Assembly (NCBI RefSeq): GCF_049852125.1
Contig: NZ_CP187532.1
Coordinates: forward strand, 434,001-498,000
DNA from: Senimuribacter sp049852125
GTDB lineage: Bacteria; Bacillota; Clostridia; Peptostreptococcales; Anaerovoracaceae
Direction of reading: 5' to 3'
DNA length: 64,000 nucleotides
The position numbers were made by a program, and so were the translations under genes. Below, piece after piece: positions 44,023-53,293 of the stretch. The notes beneath the pieces are model-generated. The model had not been told where the DNA came from, searched no databases, and was given only the letters and a program-made list of their open reading frames with translations. Positions within the stretch are counted from its first letter, which is position 1; the number at the start of each line of letters is the position of its first letter.

Positions 44023-44133
44023 TTCTTCTCTCCATTTTGATAATTACTGGATGCAATTATACTATAAAAAGGTTGTGAAAGCAAGGAAATAGCGGTATAA
44101 TTAAGAAAATGCTAAGAAACGGGAAGTTCAGTT

Positions 44134-45228
44134 ATGGAGTATAAACTATATAAGGAAGAAAATTTTTCGATATCAAAATGGACAGGCGGCGTGACAAAGC
44201 AGCTGGCTATTTTTCCTGAGAACGGCGATTATTTTGAACGCAGATTTATCTGGCGGCTGAGTACTGCTGTTTGTGAAAATGAGGAAGCTGTTTTTTCAAA
44301 GCTGCCTGATTTTGACAGAGTTTTGTTGGTGTTGTCCGGCAGTGTTGTATTGGCGCATCAGGACGTTCGGGTAGCGAAACTTTCCGAGATGGAACAGGAT
44401 CGCTTTGACGGAGCTTATCGGACAAAGAGCTTCGGGCGGATTACTGACTATAACCTGATGGTTGCAAAGGGAAATCAGGGTTTTCTTGACGCCATTGCTC
44501 TGACAGAGGAAAGCCAGTCTATGGCCCTTGAGGACGTGGAAAATTATCAGTTGAAGACAATTGCCCTTTTCTGCCGGGATGGTTTTGCTGCTGTGACGAT
44601 CGGGGAAGAAACAGTCATGATAAACCCGGGTCAGCAATTGGTGGTAAACGCGGCGGCACAGGAATCTGTAAAAATTTCTGTTATGGGCGAGGGTTACCTG
44701 GTGCGGGCGCGAATCTTCTATAACTATGAGCAAGGGGAGCTTGGCCCTACGGTGATACCGAAGGAAAAAGCTACGTTTGATGATTTTAAGGCATGTATAT
44801 ATCTGGCGAATATTCAGTTTCGCGGGGCGTCCTTCATTTTCCGTAAGCTGAAGCGTCAGTGGTTTGACGAGGAGCTGACGAAAGCCATAAACAAGTTGGA
44901 AAAGATATATTTGCCGTTTTTTGTGGGAATTTTGGTTCTTTTTATCATTGTCGGCCTGGGCGTCTCGCGCATGGAAGGCTACGGCTGGATCTGGCTCTGT
45001 CTGGCATGGCTGGCGGCAGATATTTTTTTAATATCCCCTTTGATGTATATGGCGGTAGTGCCCAAACCGGTACGTAAGCATATTAAGGACATAGACCATC
45101 TGACACCGTATGAACAGCGTGTTCGTGAAAAACAGCTGGCAACCAATGAGCGAGTGGAAAAAATAATGAAGAAATATAAAAACTCCGGCAAGATTGTTTA
45201 TGATGAAGACGGTAATCGAATGAAGTGA
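44134..45228 (+). CDS. HutD/Ves-like cupin fused to a membrane domain
   Basis: 364 residues. The N-terminal 185 residues match the HutD/Ves bicupin pattern (FSISKWTGGVTKQLAIFPEN, FIWRLSTAVCENEE, FSKLPDFDRVLLVLSGSVVL, RITDYNLMV). The C-terminal part has two transmembrane helices (about 263-285 and 290-312) and a charged cytoplasmic tail. HutD proteins are normally soluble and stand-alone, so the fusion is unusual. RBS is weak (GGGAAG). Confidence 0.72.
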   Translation: MEYKLYKEENFSISKWTGGVTKQLAIFPENGDYFERRFIWRLSTAVCENEEAVFSKLPDFDRVLLVLSGSVVLAHQDVRVAKLSEMEQDRFDGAYRTKSFGRITDYNLMVAKGNQGFLDAIALTEESQSMALEDVENYQLKTIALFCRDGFAAVTIGEETVMINPGQQLVVNAAAQESVKISVMGEGYLVRARIFYNYEQGELGPTVIPKEKATFDDFKACIYLANIQFRGASFIFRKLKRQWFDEELTKAINKLEKIYLPFFVGILVLFIIVGLGVSRMEGYGWIWLCLAWLAADIFLISPLMYMAVVPKPVRKHIKDIDHLTPYEQRVREKQLATNERVEKIMKKYKNSGKIVYDEDGNRMK

Positions 45229-45303
45229 TTAGGCGCTGTTGAGAGAAAAGCGGATATATGTGGAAAATTTTTTGAATATGCGGTTAAAAGAGATAAAAAG
45301 GAC

Positions 45304-45332
45304 TTGCCTATATTAGGTAAAACGAGTACAAT
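45304..45332 (+). promoter_or_regulatory. promoter of the 45441 surface protein gene
   Basis: TTGCCT (45304-45309), 17 bp, TACAAT (45327-45332), leaving about 100 bases of 5' leader. Confidence 0.6.
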
Positions 45333-45440
45333 ACTAAGTAACAGATACGCTGCTTGGAAATAACTGTATTGTGAAAACCGCCGCAGTAGGGTAATGCTCA
45401 ACAGCATATCAAGTCAAAAGATTAAGGAGGAAAATGATAA

Positions 45441-47678
45441 ATGAAAAAACTGTTAACATCATTGCTTTGCTTAGCGATGGTTATGTCATTCATGCCTTCA
45501 CTGGCATTTGCTGCTGATGAAACGCCGAGTGATCCAAATGCAAATAGAACAGAGATCACTGAAAATACGACAGAATTAAAGGCAGGCGAGGCGTACAAGC
45601 TGACTAAGGATGTGGATCTGAACAACACATTGGTTGTAAAGCTCGGTGAAGCTAATGAGAACGGTTATATCCCGTCCGCTCAAATTTACTTAAATGGTCA
45701 TAAGTTGACCAGTAAATCCGGTCATACCATTCAGAACAATGGTAAGCTGCGTATTTATGGAGACGGTACAGTAGAGAATAACAACAAAGGCTCCGCTGCA
45801 CTCTATAATGCTCCGGGAGCAGAAGCGACTTTGTACGGTGGGACATTTACTGGGGACAAATGGTATGTTATCAAAAACCTGGGAAAATTAGAAATTACCC
45901 CTTACAACGATGCGGTTGTCACCATTGATCAAAAGGATGCTAAATCCAGCGGTATTGACAATGGATACTATGGAAATGCTGTCAATGATTGTGGGGAAAC
46001 AGCATCTTCTGATTCTGTTGTCGAACTTACCATCAACGGAGGAAACTTCACTGGTGGTGTGAATGCTGTTAAGAATGACGATTACGGCGTTTTGACCATT
46101 AAAGATGGTACATTCACAAATACAACAGGACCTGCTATCCAGAACTGGAATGTAACCACCATTGAAGATGGTACATTCTCTGTAACCGGTGCGGCTAAGG
46201 CTGTTATTTCAAATGGATATTTGAATGGCACTTCGAATAAGGGTCAGCTGACAATTAACGGCGGAACCTTTACTGCCAGCGAGAACGGAACAGGCAATCT
46301 GTTTACTACGGGAGCTACTTCCGGAGAGAACGGCAAGGTAACGATTACGAACGGAACTTTTACTGGCGAATTTAATGTACAGAAAGCATACCTGCCGGAA
46401 GTCTTTGCGGGTACTTTCTCCGATACCGCAGTATTAAAATATTTTGCTGATAATGCTGAGATCAAAATAGTATTAAATAAAGACGTTAACGGTGGCATTA
46501 CGGTTCCTGCAGGCGCTAATGTCAACCTTGACCTGAATGGTCATACGATCAACGCGGGAACAGGAAATGGAACAGCTGCAATTAAAAATCTTGGAACTGT
46601 AGAGATTTCAAACGGAACAATCAAGCGCGACGATAATAATGATCCTGCTAAAGACTACTATGTAATCAATAACGAGGGCATCATGTCGATTAATAAAGGC
46701 ACGGTTGTTACTAACAATGCTGCAGATGCATCTCTGGTTAGAAATGACGGAACACTTACCATTTTTGAAGGTAAGATTGAGCAGACCAGCTTTATTGCAG
46801 TAAAGAATGATGATCATGGCGTATTGAATGTTAAGGGCGGCGAAATTATTGGAGGTAATGATACTGAAAATAGTAAGGTTGCGATTCTGAACTGGAAAAC
46901 AGCAAACATTTCTGGGGGAACGGTTAAGGGCGCTGTTGTAACCAGAGCATGGTCTGATGAGGTTGTAGGAAATACGACTATTAGCAGCGACGCGAAAGTT
47001 GAGGGCGCTATAAAGGCAGATAAGTATGGGAATGCTACTGCTGTACCTGCGCCGACTGTTGCAATTAAAGGCGGTACGCTGGATGTTACTGAGTGGATCG
47101 TCGAAGATGAAGCTAAGGTAGAAATTAATGTTGAAAAGGCTAAGTTCGTTGGCGACAATAAAAATGCTGCTTTAGACTTTATTGAAGGTGGAAAAGATAA
47201 GTATGAAATTGGTGAGGACGGAAAAGTAACAGAAAAGACGCCAGTAAATCCTGGTCCTGATACTCCTAATCCGCCGGTTGTTGTACCTCCAACTGGTCCT
47301 GATACTCCTGTAACTCCGCCGACGGAAATCGAAGATCCTGACACACCGTTGGGACCGCTTCCTGAGGAAGAAGTGATTGCTGCTGTTAAAGCTATGAAGA
47401 TTACCGCAAGCTCCAAGGCAGTGAAAGGAAAGATCACTGTAAAATGGAAGGTAAAGGGAAATACTGACGCCATCGATGGATATAGAGTATATAAATCCAC
47501 GAAAAAGGATAAGGGTTTCAAATTCATGGGTAAGACTAAGAAGTTATCCATGGCAAATAAGAAGAACCTGAAAAAAGGAACGAGATATTTCTACAAGGTT
47601 AGAGCATACAAGGTTCTCGACAGTGGAAAAGTTGTTTACTCTGATTACTCCAATTTGGCAAACAGATATGCTAAATAA
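45441..47678 (+). CDS. secreted repetitive surface protein with C-terminal Fn3-like domain
   Basis: 745 residues: signal peptide (KKLLTSLLCLAMVMSFMPS, cut near AFAAD), then many short beta-strand repeats with patterns like LTINGGNFTGG, LTIKDGTFTN, ISNGTIKRDD and VLNVKGGEIIGG, typical of a right-handed beta-helix. A Pro-rich linker (PVNPGPDTPNPPVVVPPTGP, near 600) leads to an Fn3-like C-terminal domain (ITVKWKVKGN...YRVYKSTKKDKGF...YFYKVRAYKV). No LPXTG-type motif or surface-layer domain is seen, so it may be released or held non-covalently. RBS AAGGAGG. Confidence 0.82.
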   Translation: MKKLLTSLLCLAMVMSFMPSLAFAADETPSDPNANRTEITENTTELKAGEAYKLTKDVDLNNTLVVKLGEANENGYIPSAQIYLNGHKLTSKSGHTIQNNGKLRIYGDGTVENNNKGSAALYNAPGAEATLYGGTFTGDKWYVIKNLGKLEITPYNDAVVTIDQKDAKSSGIDNGYYGNAVNDCGETASSDSVVELTINGGNFTGGVNAVKNDDYGVLTIKDGTFTNTTGPAIQNWNVTTIEDGTFSVTGAAKAVISNGYLNGTSNKGQLTINGGTFTASENGTGNLFTTGATSGENGKVTITNGTFTGEFNVQKAYLPEVFAGTFSDTAVLKYFADNAEIKIVLNKDVNGGITVPAGANVNLDLNGHTINAGTGNGTAAIKNLGTVEISNGTIKRDDNNDPAKDYYVINNEGIMSINKGTVVTNNAADASLVRNDGTLTIFEGKIEQTSFIAVKNDDHGVLNVKGGEIIGGNDTENSKVAILNWKTANISGGTVKGAVVTRAWSDEVVGNTTISSDAKVEGAIKADKYGNATAVPAPTVAIKGGTLDVTEWIVEDEAKVEINVEKAKFVGDNKNAALDFIEGGKDKYEIGEDGKVTEKTPVNPGPDTPNPPVVVPPTGPDTPVTPPTEIEDPDTPLGPLPEEEVIAAVKAMKITASSKAVKGKITVKWKVKGNTDAIDGYRVYKSTKKDKGFKFMGKTKKLSMANKKNLKKGTRYFYKVRAYKVLDSGKVVYSDYSNLANRYAK

Positions 47679-47691
47679 ATAAAAAATTATT

Positions 47692-47722
47692 AAGCTGGGG
47701 CATAAATGCTCCAGCTTTTAAA
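47692..47722 (+). terminator. terminator of the 45441 gene
   Basis: AAGCTGGGGCAT / ATGCTCCAGCTT followed by TT. Confidence 0.75.
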
Positions 47723-47777
47723 ATGCGGTAAATCGTTATGTCGGTACTATGACTTAGGATATATCCTCTTTAAACGA

Positions 47778-48812
47778 TTATTTCAACTTGTTCAGCGCAG
47801 TGATAAACGCGTTTACATCATCCTCAGTAGTTCCCCAGGAGGTAACCAGTCTGACGACCCGTCTATCCTCACCGGCAGGCGCCCAGTCATAGAAGAAAAA
47901 GTCTTCTTCCAGTTTTCTGACCAGCTCTGTTGGAAAAATAGGAAAAATCTGATTGGAGGTGGAAGTGCCGTCAAACGCATATCCGCAAGCAGAGATTCCT
48001 TCACGCAGCTTTTTTGCCATGGCATTTTCATGCGCGCCAATTTGATAGAGAAGGCTGTTTTCGCCTCCTTCAAGTAAGGCTTCAAACTGCACGCCGATGA
48101 GTCTGCCTTTTGCCAGCATACCGCAGTTCTGCTTGATCATCCAACGGTAGTGATCGTTGATATTTTCATCAAAGATGATGACGGCTTCACCTAACAGGCA
48201 GCCATTTTTTGTGCCGCCGATATAAAACGCATCTGTCAGCTGTGCAATATCCTGAATGGTGAGATCGGTGGCTTCGCAAGTGAGACCTGCGCCCAGTCTG
48301 GCGCCATCCATGCAGAGGTACATATCATGTTTGTCGCAGCATGCCCGCAGCGCCTGAAGCTCTGCTTTCGTATAGACTGTGCCGCTTTCTGTAGTATGTG
48401 AAACGTAGGCCATCTTTGGAACGACGGTATGATCGTCTTCGTATTCCAACCACGCGTCATCGATGAGCTGTGGTGTCAGTTTGCCGTCTACACCGTTTAC
48501 GGTGAGTACTCTGTGCCCGGTAGCTTCCACAGCGCCGCATTCATGGGAGTAGATGTGGGCAGTCCTTGGCGCGACGACAGCTTCCCATGGCTTCAGCGCC
48601 GCAGCGATTGTGATCACGTTGGTTGGAGTTCCGCCGACCATCATATGGACTTCACAGTCCTGCCTGCCAATTAAATCCTTAATCATCTGCGCGGCGTGTT
48701 CGCTGTGGGGGTCGAGGGCGTAACCGTCGGTATGCTCTAAATTGGTTTTTACCAGTGCGTCCAGAATTTTCGGATGCGCGCCCTGACTGTAATCACTTCT
48801 GAAAAAAATCAT
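47778..48812 (-). CDS. threonine aldolase (beta-eliminating lyase family)
   Basis: 344 residues from ATG 48812 (RBS AGGAGGAAG); the longer frame to 48902 lacks an RBS. FRSDYSQGAHPKILDALV at the start, HIYSHECGAVEATGHRV, LCMDGARLGAGL and the PLP lysine in YIGGTKNGCLLGE (about 190-202) identify a low-specificity L-threonine aldolase type fold-I PLP enzyme. Cleaves threonine to glycine and acetaldehyde. A link to the glycine riboswitch gene 10 kb away is only thematic. Confidence 0.88.
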   Translation of the reverse strand: MIFFRSDYSQGAHPKILDALVKTNLEHTDGYALDPHSEHAAQMIKDLIGRQDCEVHMMVGGTPTNVITIAAALKPWEAVVAPRTAHIYSHECGAVEATGHRVLTVNGVDGKLTPQLIDDAWLEYEDDHTVVPKMAYVSHTTESGTVYTKAELQALRACCDKHDMYLCMDGARLGAGLTCEATDLTIQDIAQLTDAFYIGGTKNGCLLGEAVIIFDENINDHYRWMIKQNCGMLAKGRLIGVQFEALLEGGENSLLYQIGAHENAMAKKLREGISACGYAFDGTSTSNQIFPIFPTELVRKLEEDFFFYDWAPAGEDRRVVRLVTSWGTTEDDVNAFITALNKLK

Positions 48813-49042
48813 AATAGCTTCCTCCTGCTTGGTAAGTTTTCTCGAATCAAATCTTTTACATACATTATAAAATATTTCTCGGAAGAATTCACTAGATTTC
48901 ATAAGAAAAAATCAAAATTTTGGACATATTATGGCAGAATCACAAAGAAGATGAAAATCAGCAGTGCAGATATTCAATATATATCGGAAGATGAAGATAG
49001 TTTCAGTTGCTGCAAACCGGTAAAAATAGCCATGCATCTTCT

Positions 49043-49070
49043 TGACAGCAATATGCAGGGGGGTATAATA
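49043..49070 (+). promoter_or_regulatory. promoter of the 49157 surface protein gene
   Basis: TTGACA (49043-49048), 16 bp, TATAAT (49065-49070). The rest of the 48813-49156 gap shows nothing else I can support. Confidence 0.75.
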
Positions 49071-49156
49071 CTTCTGTAGATTCTAACGGTAAAATTGCAA
49101 AAGCGATGATGCAGACTATTTAGTAATGACTTAGAAAGCAGTTAGGAGGATTTTTT

Positions 49157-52100
49157 ATGAAAAGAGTGAAGAAAGGGATTATTCTGGCGCTCAGTGTGAT
49201 TCTGGTGCTCTGCAGCAACGCGTCAGTATTTGCAGCAGATATTATTATGGATCCCGATGAGAGTTGGGACGCTTACCAGGGACGTGTTTATAATGCACGG
49301 AAAGCTGAATTTGATGCGCTTCGTTCAGCAAACGCGGGCAATACTGTTCCTGCAGATCAGGTGTGGACTGGAAACAGTGTGCAGCCTACACAGGATGCAG
49401 ATGGGGACGGGTTATTAGATGTTTATACGGCGGCACAGCTTCGCTGGGCGCTGGAAAACAGGCAGCCGCTGGAATTGATGAATGATGTGGATCTGGGCGG
49501 ACGCAACGGAGTCAACTGGAGTCCGGTCGCAGATCCAGGTAATATCACCATCGAAGGTAATGGATATACCATTTATAATTTGCAGACCGTTTCCTCTGGC
49601 GATAATGTAGGTATGCTCTCGACTGCAGCTAATGTAGGTTTTAAAATGCAAAATCTTCGCTTTCGATACTGTTATGTGAAGGCTGATGGACAGTCCTCCG
49701 GCGTAGCTGTTGGAAGGATGACTGCGGGCATGATGAAGCAGGTGTCTGTTGAGGATTCTGTTGTTCACGGAGCGGCACATACGGGCGGTATTGTCAGTGG
49801 CTGGACCGGAACGGGGGATAGCAATTTAAAGAGTTTCGTGGTACAGATGGATCAGTGTCATGTGCGCAATGTGACAACCTATGGCACAAGTTGCGTGGGA
49901 TCCTTTGTAGGTCCGGTTTCCGGATATAAGATTACCAACAGCTATTCCATCGATAGCTATGATATTTCGACAATATCCCATTCAGGAGGTTTCGTATCCT
50001 GTCCGGGCTACTGTTGGGTAGAAAATTGCTTTACTAACGTTAAACTGTATTGCAAGGCGGATGGTGGTGTGTTCTATGGAATTGGCCACTATGTAAATCA
50101 TTTCGAAAATTGTTTCGCGGCTGGCGTTGTAGAAGGAACATCCAGTGTAGGCGGATTTTTAGGACGAGATGAAGGTACGGCGGATACCTGCATCAACTGC
50201 TACAGTACTTCTATGGTCGGTATGCAGAATTCAGCAAACAGTATGGGAGGCTTCTATGGGAGAGCAGACGTCTCTACTATAATACAGAATTCTTACAGCG
50301 CCGGAGAAGTTGGAACGACGAAGACTGTGCCTGAAACGGCAGGATCAATTGGCGGACTTGGCGGATCAGGAGTAAGTAATTTTAATAATTGCTATTATGA
50401 TAAGCAGACTTCCGGCATGAAAGAATATGCGCTTGGCGGACAAAATAATGTGTCAAATGTTACTGGCTATCTGACCGGACAGATGATTGGCGATGCCATG
50501 AAGGAAGAATTTGGTACAGGAGGAGCATGGACTTATCAGAGCGGCCTGTATCCGCAGCTTTCTGTATTCGCAAATCCAAGCGAGAGCTTTGGAAACGAAA
50601 CGGATAGAGCCATCGCTAAAGCATATTCAGTAGCATCTGTCTGCACAGCGCTACTGCAGCCTTCTAATTTAGGAAAAACGCAGGAAGAACTGGCTGCATT
50701 TGGCACTGCTGACTATGATACAGTGCGTAACATTTCCGTACTGTTCCCGCTGACTAATAACGCATTGGCAGGATATACACCAGACAGCGGCTATAGCATT
50801 TCATGGAACAGGCGTGAGGGGTACCTCTGTCAGATAAAAGGTGATATGGAAGGTCTTCCGGTTATTACTCTTGATCCGAAGACCTATGAGGTTACCAATT
50901 TTGCTCCTGGCGTGGGCTGGACGGATGTATCTGTTAGCACTGGAATTACAAATACGCAGAACGGAGAAGAAATTGTGGGTCAGCGTTTTATGCGTTTGGT
51001 GCCGACGACCGTTATTTCTCTGGCAAATGCCAGCGCTGGTGTGGATCAGTATGTATATATCAAAAAAGATAATCGCCTGCCTGAAGATGCAACCAAGTAT
51101 GACCACAGAGACAGCGTAATTTTTGCGCTGGGATCTGCAACGGATATCAATTCAGGAAGCATCAGAACTTCGTCTTATCCGGCAGATGATATAACTTTTG
51201 GCTATGGAGAAGATGGAAAACCAGTTGGCATTGAACTTCCAAGCGGCTCAGCCGGCGTCGGCGGCAAAGTTGTAGTAAAGGTATACAAACTGAATAAGGA
51301 AACCGGAAAATACGAAGATCAGCATATTGAACAGAATGAAGATTTGCAGAAGCTTCTGCTTCAGCAGCGGAGCGCCGAAGAAAAGGACAAGGGCGTTTAT
51401 AAGCTACAGTATGAGTGGTACAAGAGCGGCAGATTGGACGGCGGCTATATTGTCAACAGTAAGACGCTGACAGTACGGGAGGTATTGACTTTATCTTATG
51501 ATTGGAATCATCCTGATCATGTAAACGCAGAACCAATTTATAGAGACGATTATCCTTATATGGTTGGCGGAACGGTAAAGAAAGCAAGCAATGAGCTGCC
51601 GGAATCGCCAGAGACAAAGGGCTATACTTTCATGGGATGGTCCACTGATCCTGACGCGAATCCGGATAAGTTTAAACCTTTTACGGAGAATACAGCTTTG
51701 GAAGACGATACCGTTGTTTACGCGGTTTGGAAAGTAAATACATATGATGTTTCTACCGCTAAATCTGGACAGGGTACTATCAGCAGTTCTGAGAAATATA
51801 AATATAAGGAAAACGCTAAAGTTACCTGGGAGCCTGAGGAGGGCTGGAAGGTCAGTAGCGTCATGGTAGACGGTGTGATTCGTGATGACCTGCTGTCTGC
51901 GGGCGAATGCAGCTTTACAAGCATTGATGCAGATCATACAGTACAAGTCCGTTTTGAACAGCCATCATCAGATGATGATAAGGATAATCCGGTAACCGGA
52001 AACTATGTCAGTGTTGCGACGTCGACAGAAGGCGTCGGAAGCATCGGCGATTCGAAGACTCTGCAGAAGGGCGGCGATTATACAGTTTCCTGGAAACCTG

Positions 52101-53005
52101 CAGATGGCTGGAAGGTGAAAGAAGTATTAATTGACGGCATGGTTGTAGAAAGTCTGAAAGATGCGGGAGAGGTTTCTTTCCAGGATTCTGCAGCAAATCA
52201 TACGGTACATGTTGTTTTTATACGTGAAGATGGCAGTGCACCGGACAAGGATAAGGTTTATAAGATCGAAACGGCCATCGTCGACGGAGAAGGTACGATT
52301 ACCGCGACCGGAGAGGTGGAAGAAGGACAGGCGCATACTGTGACCTGGGAAGCTGGAAAGGACTATAGAATTATAGCAGTCGCTGTCGACGGAGAGACGC
52401 GGCCGGATCTGCTCAACGCCGGATCTGTGACATTTGAATCTGTGGATAAAGATCATTCCGTTAAAGTAACACTGAAGAAAAAGAATCCTCCAGTTATTTC
52501 CGGCGGAGATGATCCAAGTGATAAACCAGGGGATGATCCAGGAGATGATCCGGGGGATAAGCCAGGAGACGATCCGGGAGATAAACCGAATAAGCCGGGA
52601 GGTAAGCCAAATAAGCCAGGAAATAAACCGGGCGGCAAAGATCCGGATATCAACGTAGATACGAATGGAGATGGTGTGCCAGATATCAACATCGATACGA
52701 ATGGAGACGGTAAGCCGGATATCAACATCGATACTGACGGCGACGGTATTCCGGATATCAACATCGACATTGACAGAGACGGTGTACCAGACATCAATAT
52801 TGATACTGACGGAGATGGCAAAGCGGATAAAAACATCGACAAGAACTATAAGGAAAAGTATGACAAGGAGGCAGCTGAGTGGAACTATCCAAAAACGGGA
52901 GATGAGAGCAGCCTAATGTTGTGGGTATCCTTAATAGCGACTTCGGTTTTGGCGCTGGGCACGTTGATTTTTGCAAGAATGAGAAAAGCGTCAATAAGCA
53001 AATAA
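49157..53005 (+). CDS. large sortase-anchored-type surface protein
   Basis: 1282 residues. Signal peptide (IILALSVILVLCSNASVFAA), a GLUG-like beta-solenoid region (about 80-460; repeated NCYSTSMVGMQNSANSMGGF-type units), Ig-like segments, an InlB/Flg_new-type repeat (GYTFMGWSTDPDAN...VYAVWKV), and three repeats of about 85 residues each holding GxGxI...VTWEPEEGWKVSSVMVDG. These are followed by a PGDDPGDKPGD linker and Asp-rich repeats (DTNGDGVPDINI) that resemble calcium-binding type 3 repeats. The C-terminus YPKTGDESSLMLWVSLIATS, then a basic tail, is a sortase signal variant with Tyr in place of Leu. RBS GGAGGA. Confidence 0.88.
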   Translation: MKRVKKGIILALSVILVLCSNASVFAADIIMDPDESWDAYQGRVYNARKAEFDALRSANAGNTVPADQVWTGNSVQPTQDADGDGLLDVYTAAQLRWALENRQPLELMNDVDLGGRNGVNWSPVADPGNITIEGNGYTIYNLQTVSSGDNVGMLSTAANVGFKMQNLRFRYCYVKADGQSSGVAVGRMTAGMMKQVSVEDSVVHGAAHTGGIVSGWTGTGDSNLKSFVVQMDQCHVRNVTTYGTSCVGSFVGPVSGYKITNSYSIDSYDISTISHSGGFVSCPGYCWVENCFTNVKLYCKADGGVFYGIGHYVNHFENCFAAGVVEGTSSVGGFLGRDEGTADTCINCYSTSMVGMQNSANSMGGFYGRADVSTIIQNSYSAGEVGTTKTVPETAGSIGGLGGSGVSNFNNCYYDKQTSGMKEYALGGQNNVSNVTGYLTGQMIGDAMKEEFGTGGAWTYQSGLYPQLSVFANPSESFGNETDRAIAKAYSVASVCTALLQPSNLGKTQEELAAFGTADYDTVRNISVLFPLTNNALAGYTPDSGYSISWNRREGYLCQIKGDMEGLPVITLDPKTYEVTNFAPGVGWTDVSVSTGITNTQNGEEIVGQRFMRLVPTTVISLANASAGVDQYVYIKKDNRLPEDATKYDHRDSVIFALGSATDINSGSIRTSSYPADDITFGYGEDGKPVGIELPSGSAGVGGKVVVKVYKLNKETGKYEDQHIEQNEDLQKLLLQQRSAEEKDKGVYKLQYEWYKSGRLDGGYIVNSKTLTVREVLTLSYDWNHPDHVNAEPIYRDDYPYMVGGTVKKASNELPESPETKGYTFMGWSTDPDANPDKFKPFTENTALEDDTVVYAVWKVNTYDVSTAKSGQGTISSSEKYKYKENAKVTWEPEEGWKVSSVMVDGVIRDDLLSAGECSFTSIDADHTVQVRFEQPSSDDDKDNPVTGNYVSVATSTEGVGSIGDSKTLQKGGDYTVSWKPADGWKVKEVLIDGMVVESLKDAGEVSFQDSAANHTVHVVFIREDGSAPDKDKVYKIETAIVDGEGTITATGEVEEGQAHTVTWEAGKDYRIIAVAVDGETRPDLLNAGSVTFESVDKDHSVKVTLKKKNPPVISGGDDPSDKPGDDPGDDPGDKPGDDPGDKPNKPGGKPNKPGNKPGGKDPDINVDTNGDGVPDINIDTNGDGKPDINIDTDGDGIPDINIDIDRDGVPDINIDTDGDGKADKNIDKNYKEKYDKEAAEWNYPKTGDESSLMLWVSLIATSVLALGTLIFARMRKASISK

Positions 53006-53027
53006 CATAACAGAATTGTTCGAATTG

Positions 53028-53064
53028 AGAGAGACAGAGCCGGTATGCTTCTGTCTCTCTTTTG
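53028..53064 (+). terminator. terminator of the 49157 gene
   Basis: AGAGAGACAGA / TCTGTCTCTCT stem, 11 bp, then TTTTG. Confidence 0.9.
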
Positions 53065-53101
53065 CAGAATCCAATGTTTTGTCCGCGGTACGAAAAACTG
53101 C

Positions 53102-53130
53102 TGGACTTTTTCCTATAAAAGTCGTATAAT
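53102..53130 (+). promoter_or_regulatory. promoter of pyrG
   Basis: TGGACT (53102-53107), 17 bp, TATAAT (53125-53130), giving a leader of about 155 bases before the start codon. Confidence 0.6.
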
Positions 53131-53293
53131 AATTCAGTAATATTATTTTAGAAAATTGCGCAAAGACATAACAAAAATAAGGGAGAGATGGCGAATTGCT
53201 GAGAATTTCGGGGTCTTATGTATCCTTCTCACTAAAACGCCGGAAGCCTTATTTTTTAGTTTTTGCGCTTTGTTTTTTGGAAGGAGAGCAACA

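Noticed and set aside
45333..45440. 100-base leader of the surface protein gene as a riboswitch
   Set aside because: I compared it mentally with c-di-GMP, fluoride and other classes and found no conserved core.
46814..47551. Long minus-strand open frame of 245 codons
   Set aside because: It is opposite the surface protein gene, has repetitive Ser/Thr/Pro composition expected of an antisense shadow, and no RBS.
48951..49079. 42-codon frame between the threonine aldolase and surface protein genes
   Set aside because: Weak RBS, and the promoter of the next gene (49043-49070) lies inside it; no recognisable features.
52500..52842. Short Asp/Gly-rich repeats as a CRISPR array
   Set aside because: The repetition is in-frame protein repeat within the surface protein, without constant repeat and variable spacer structure.
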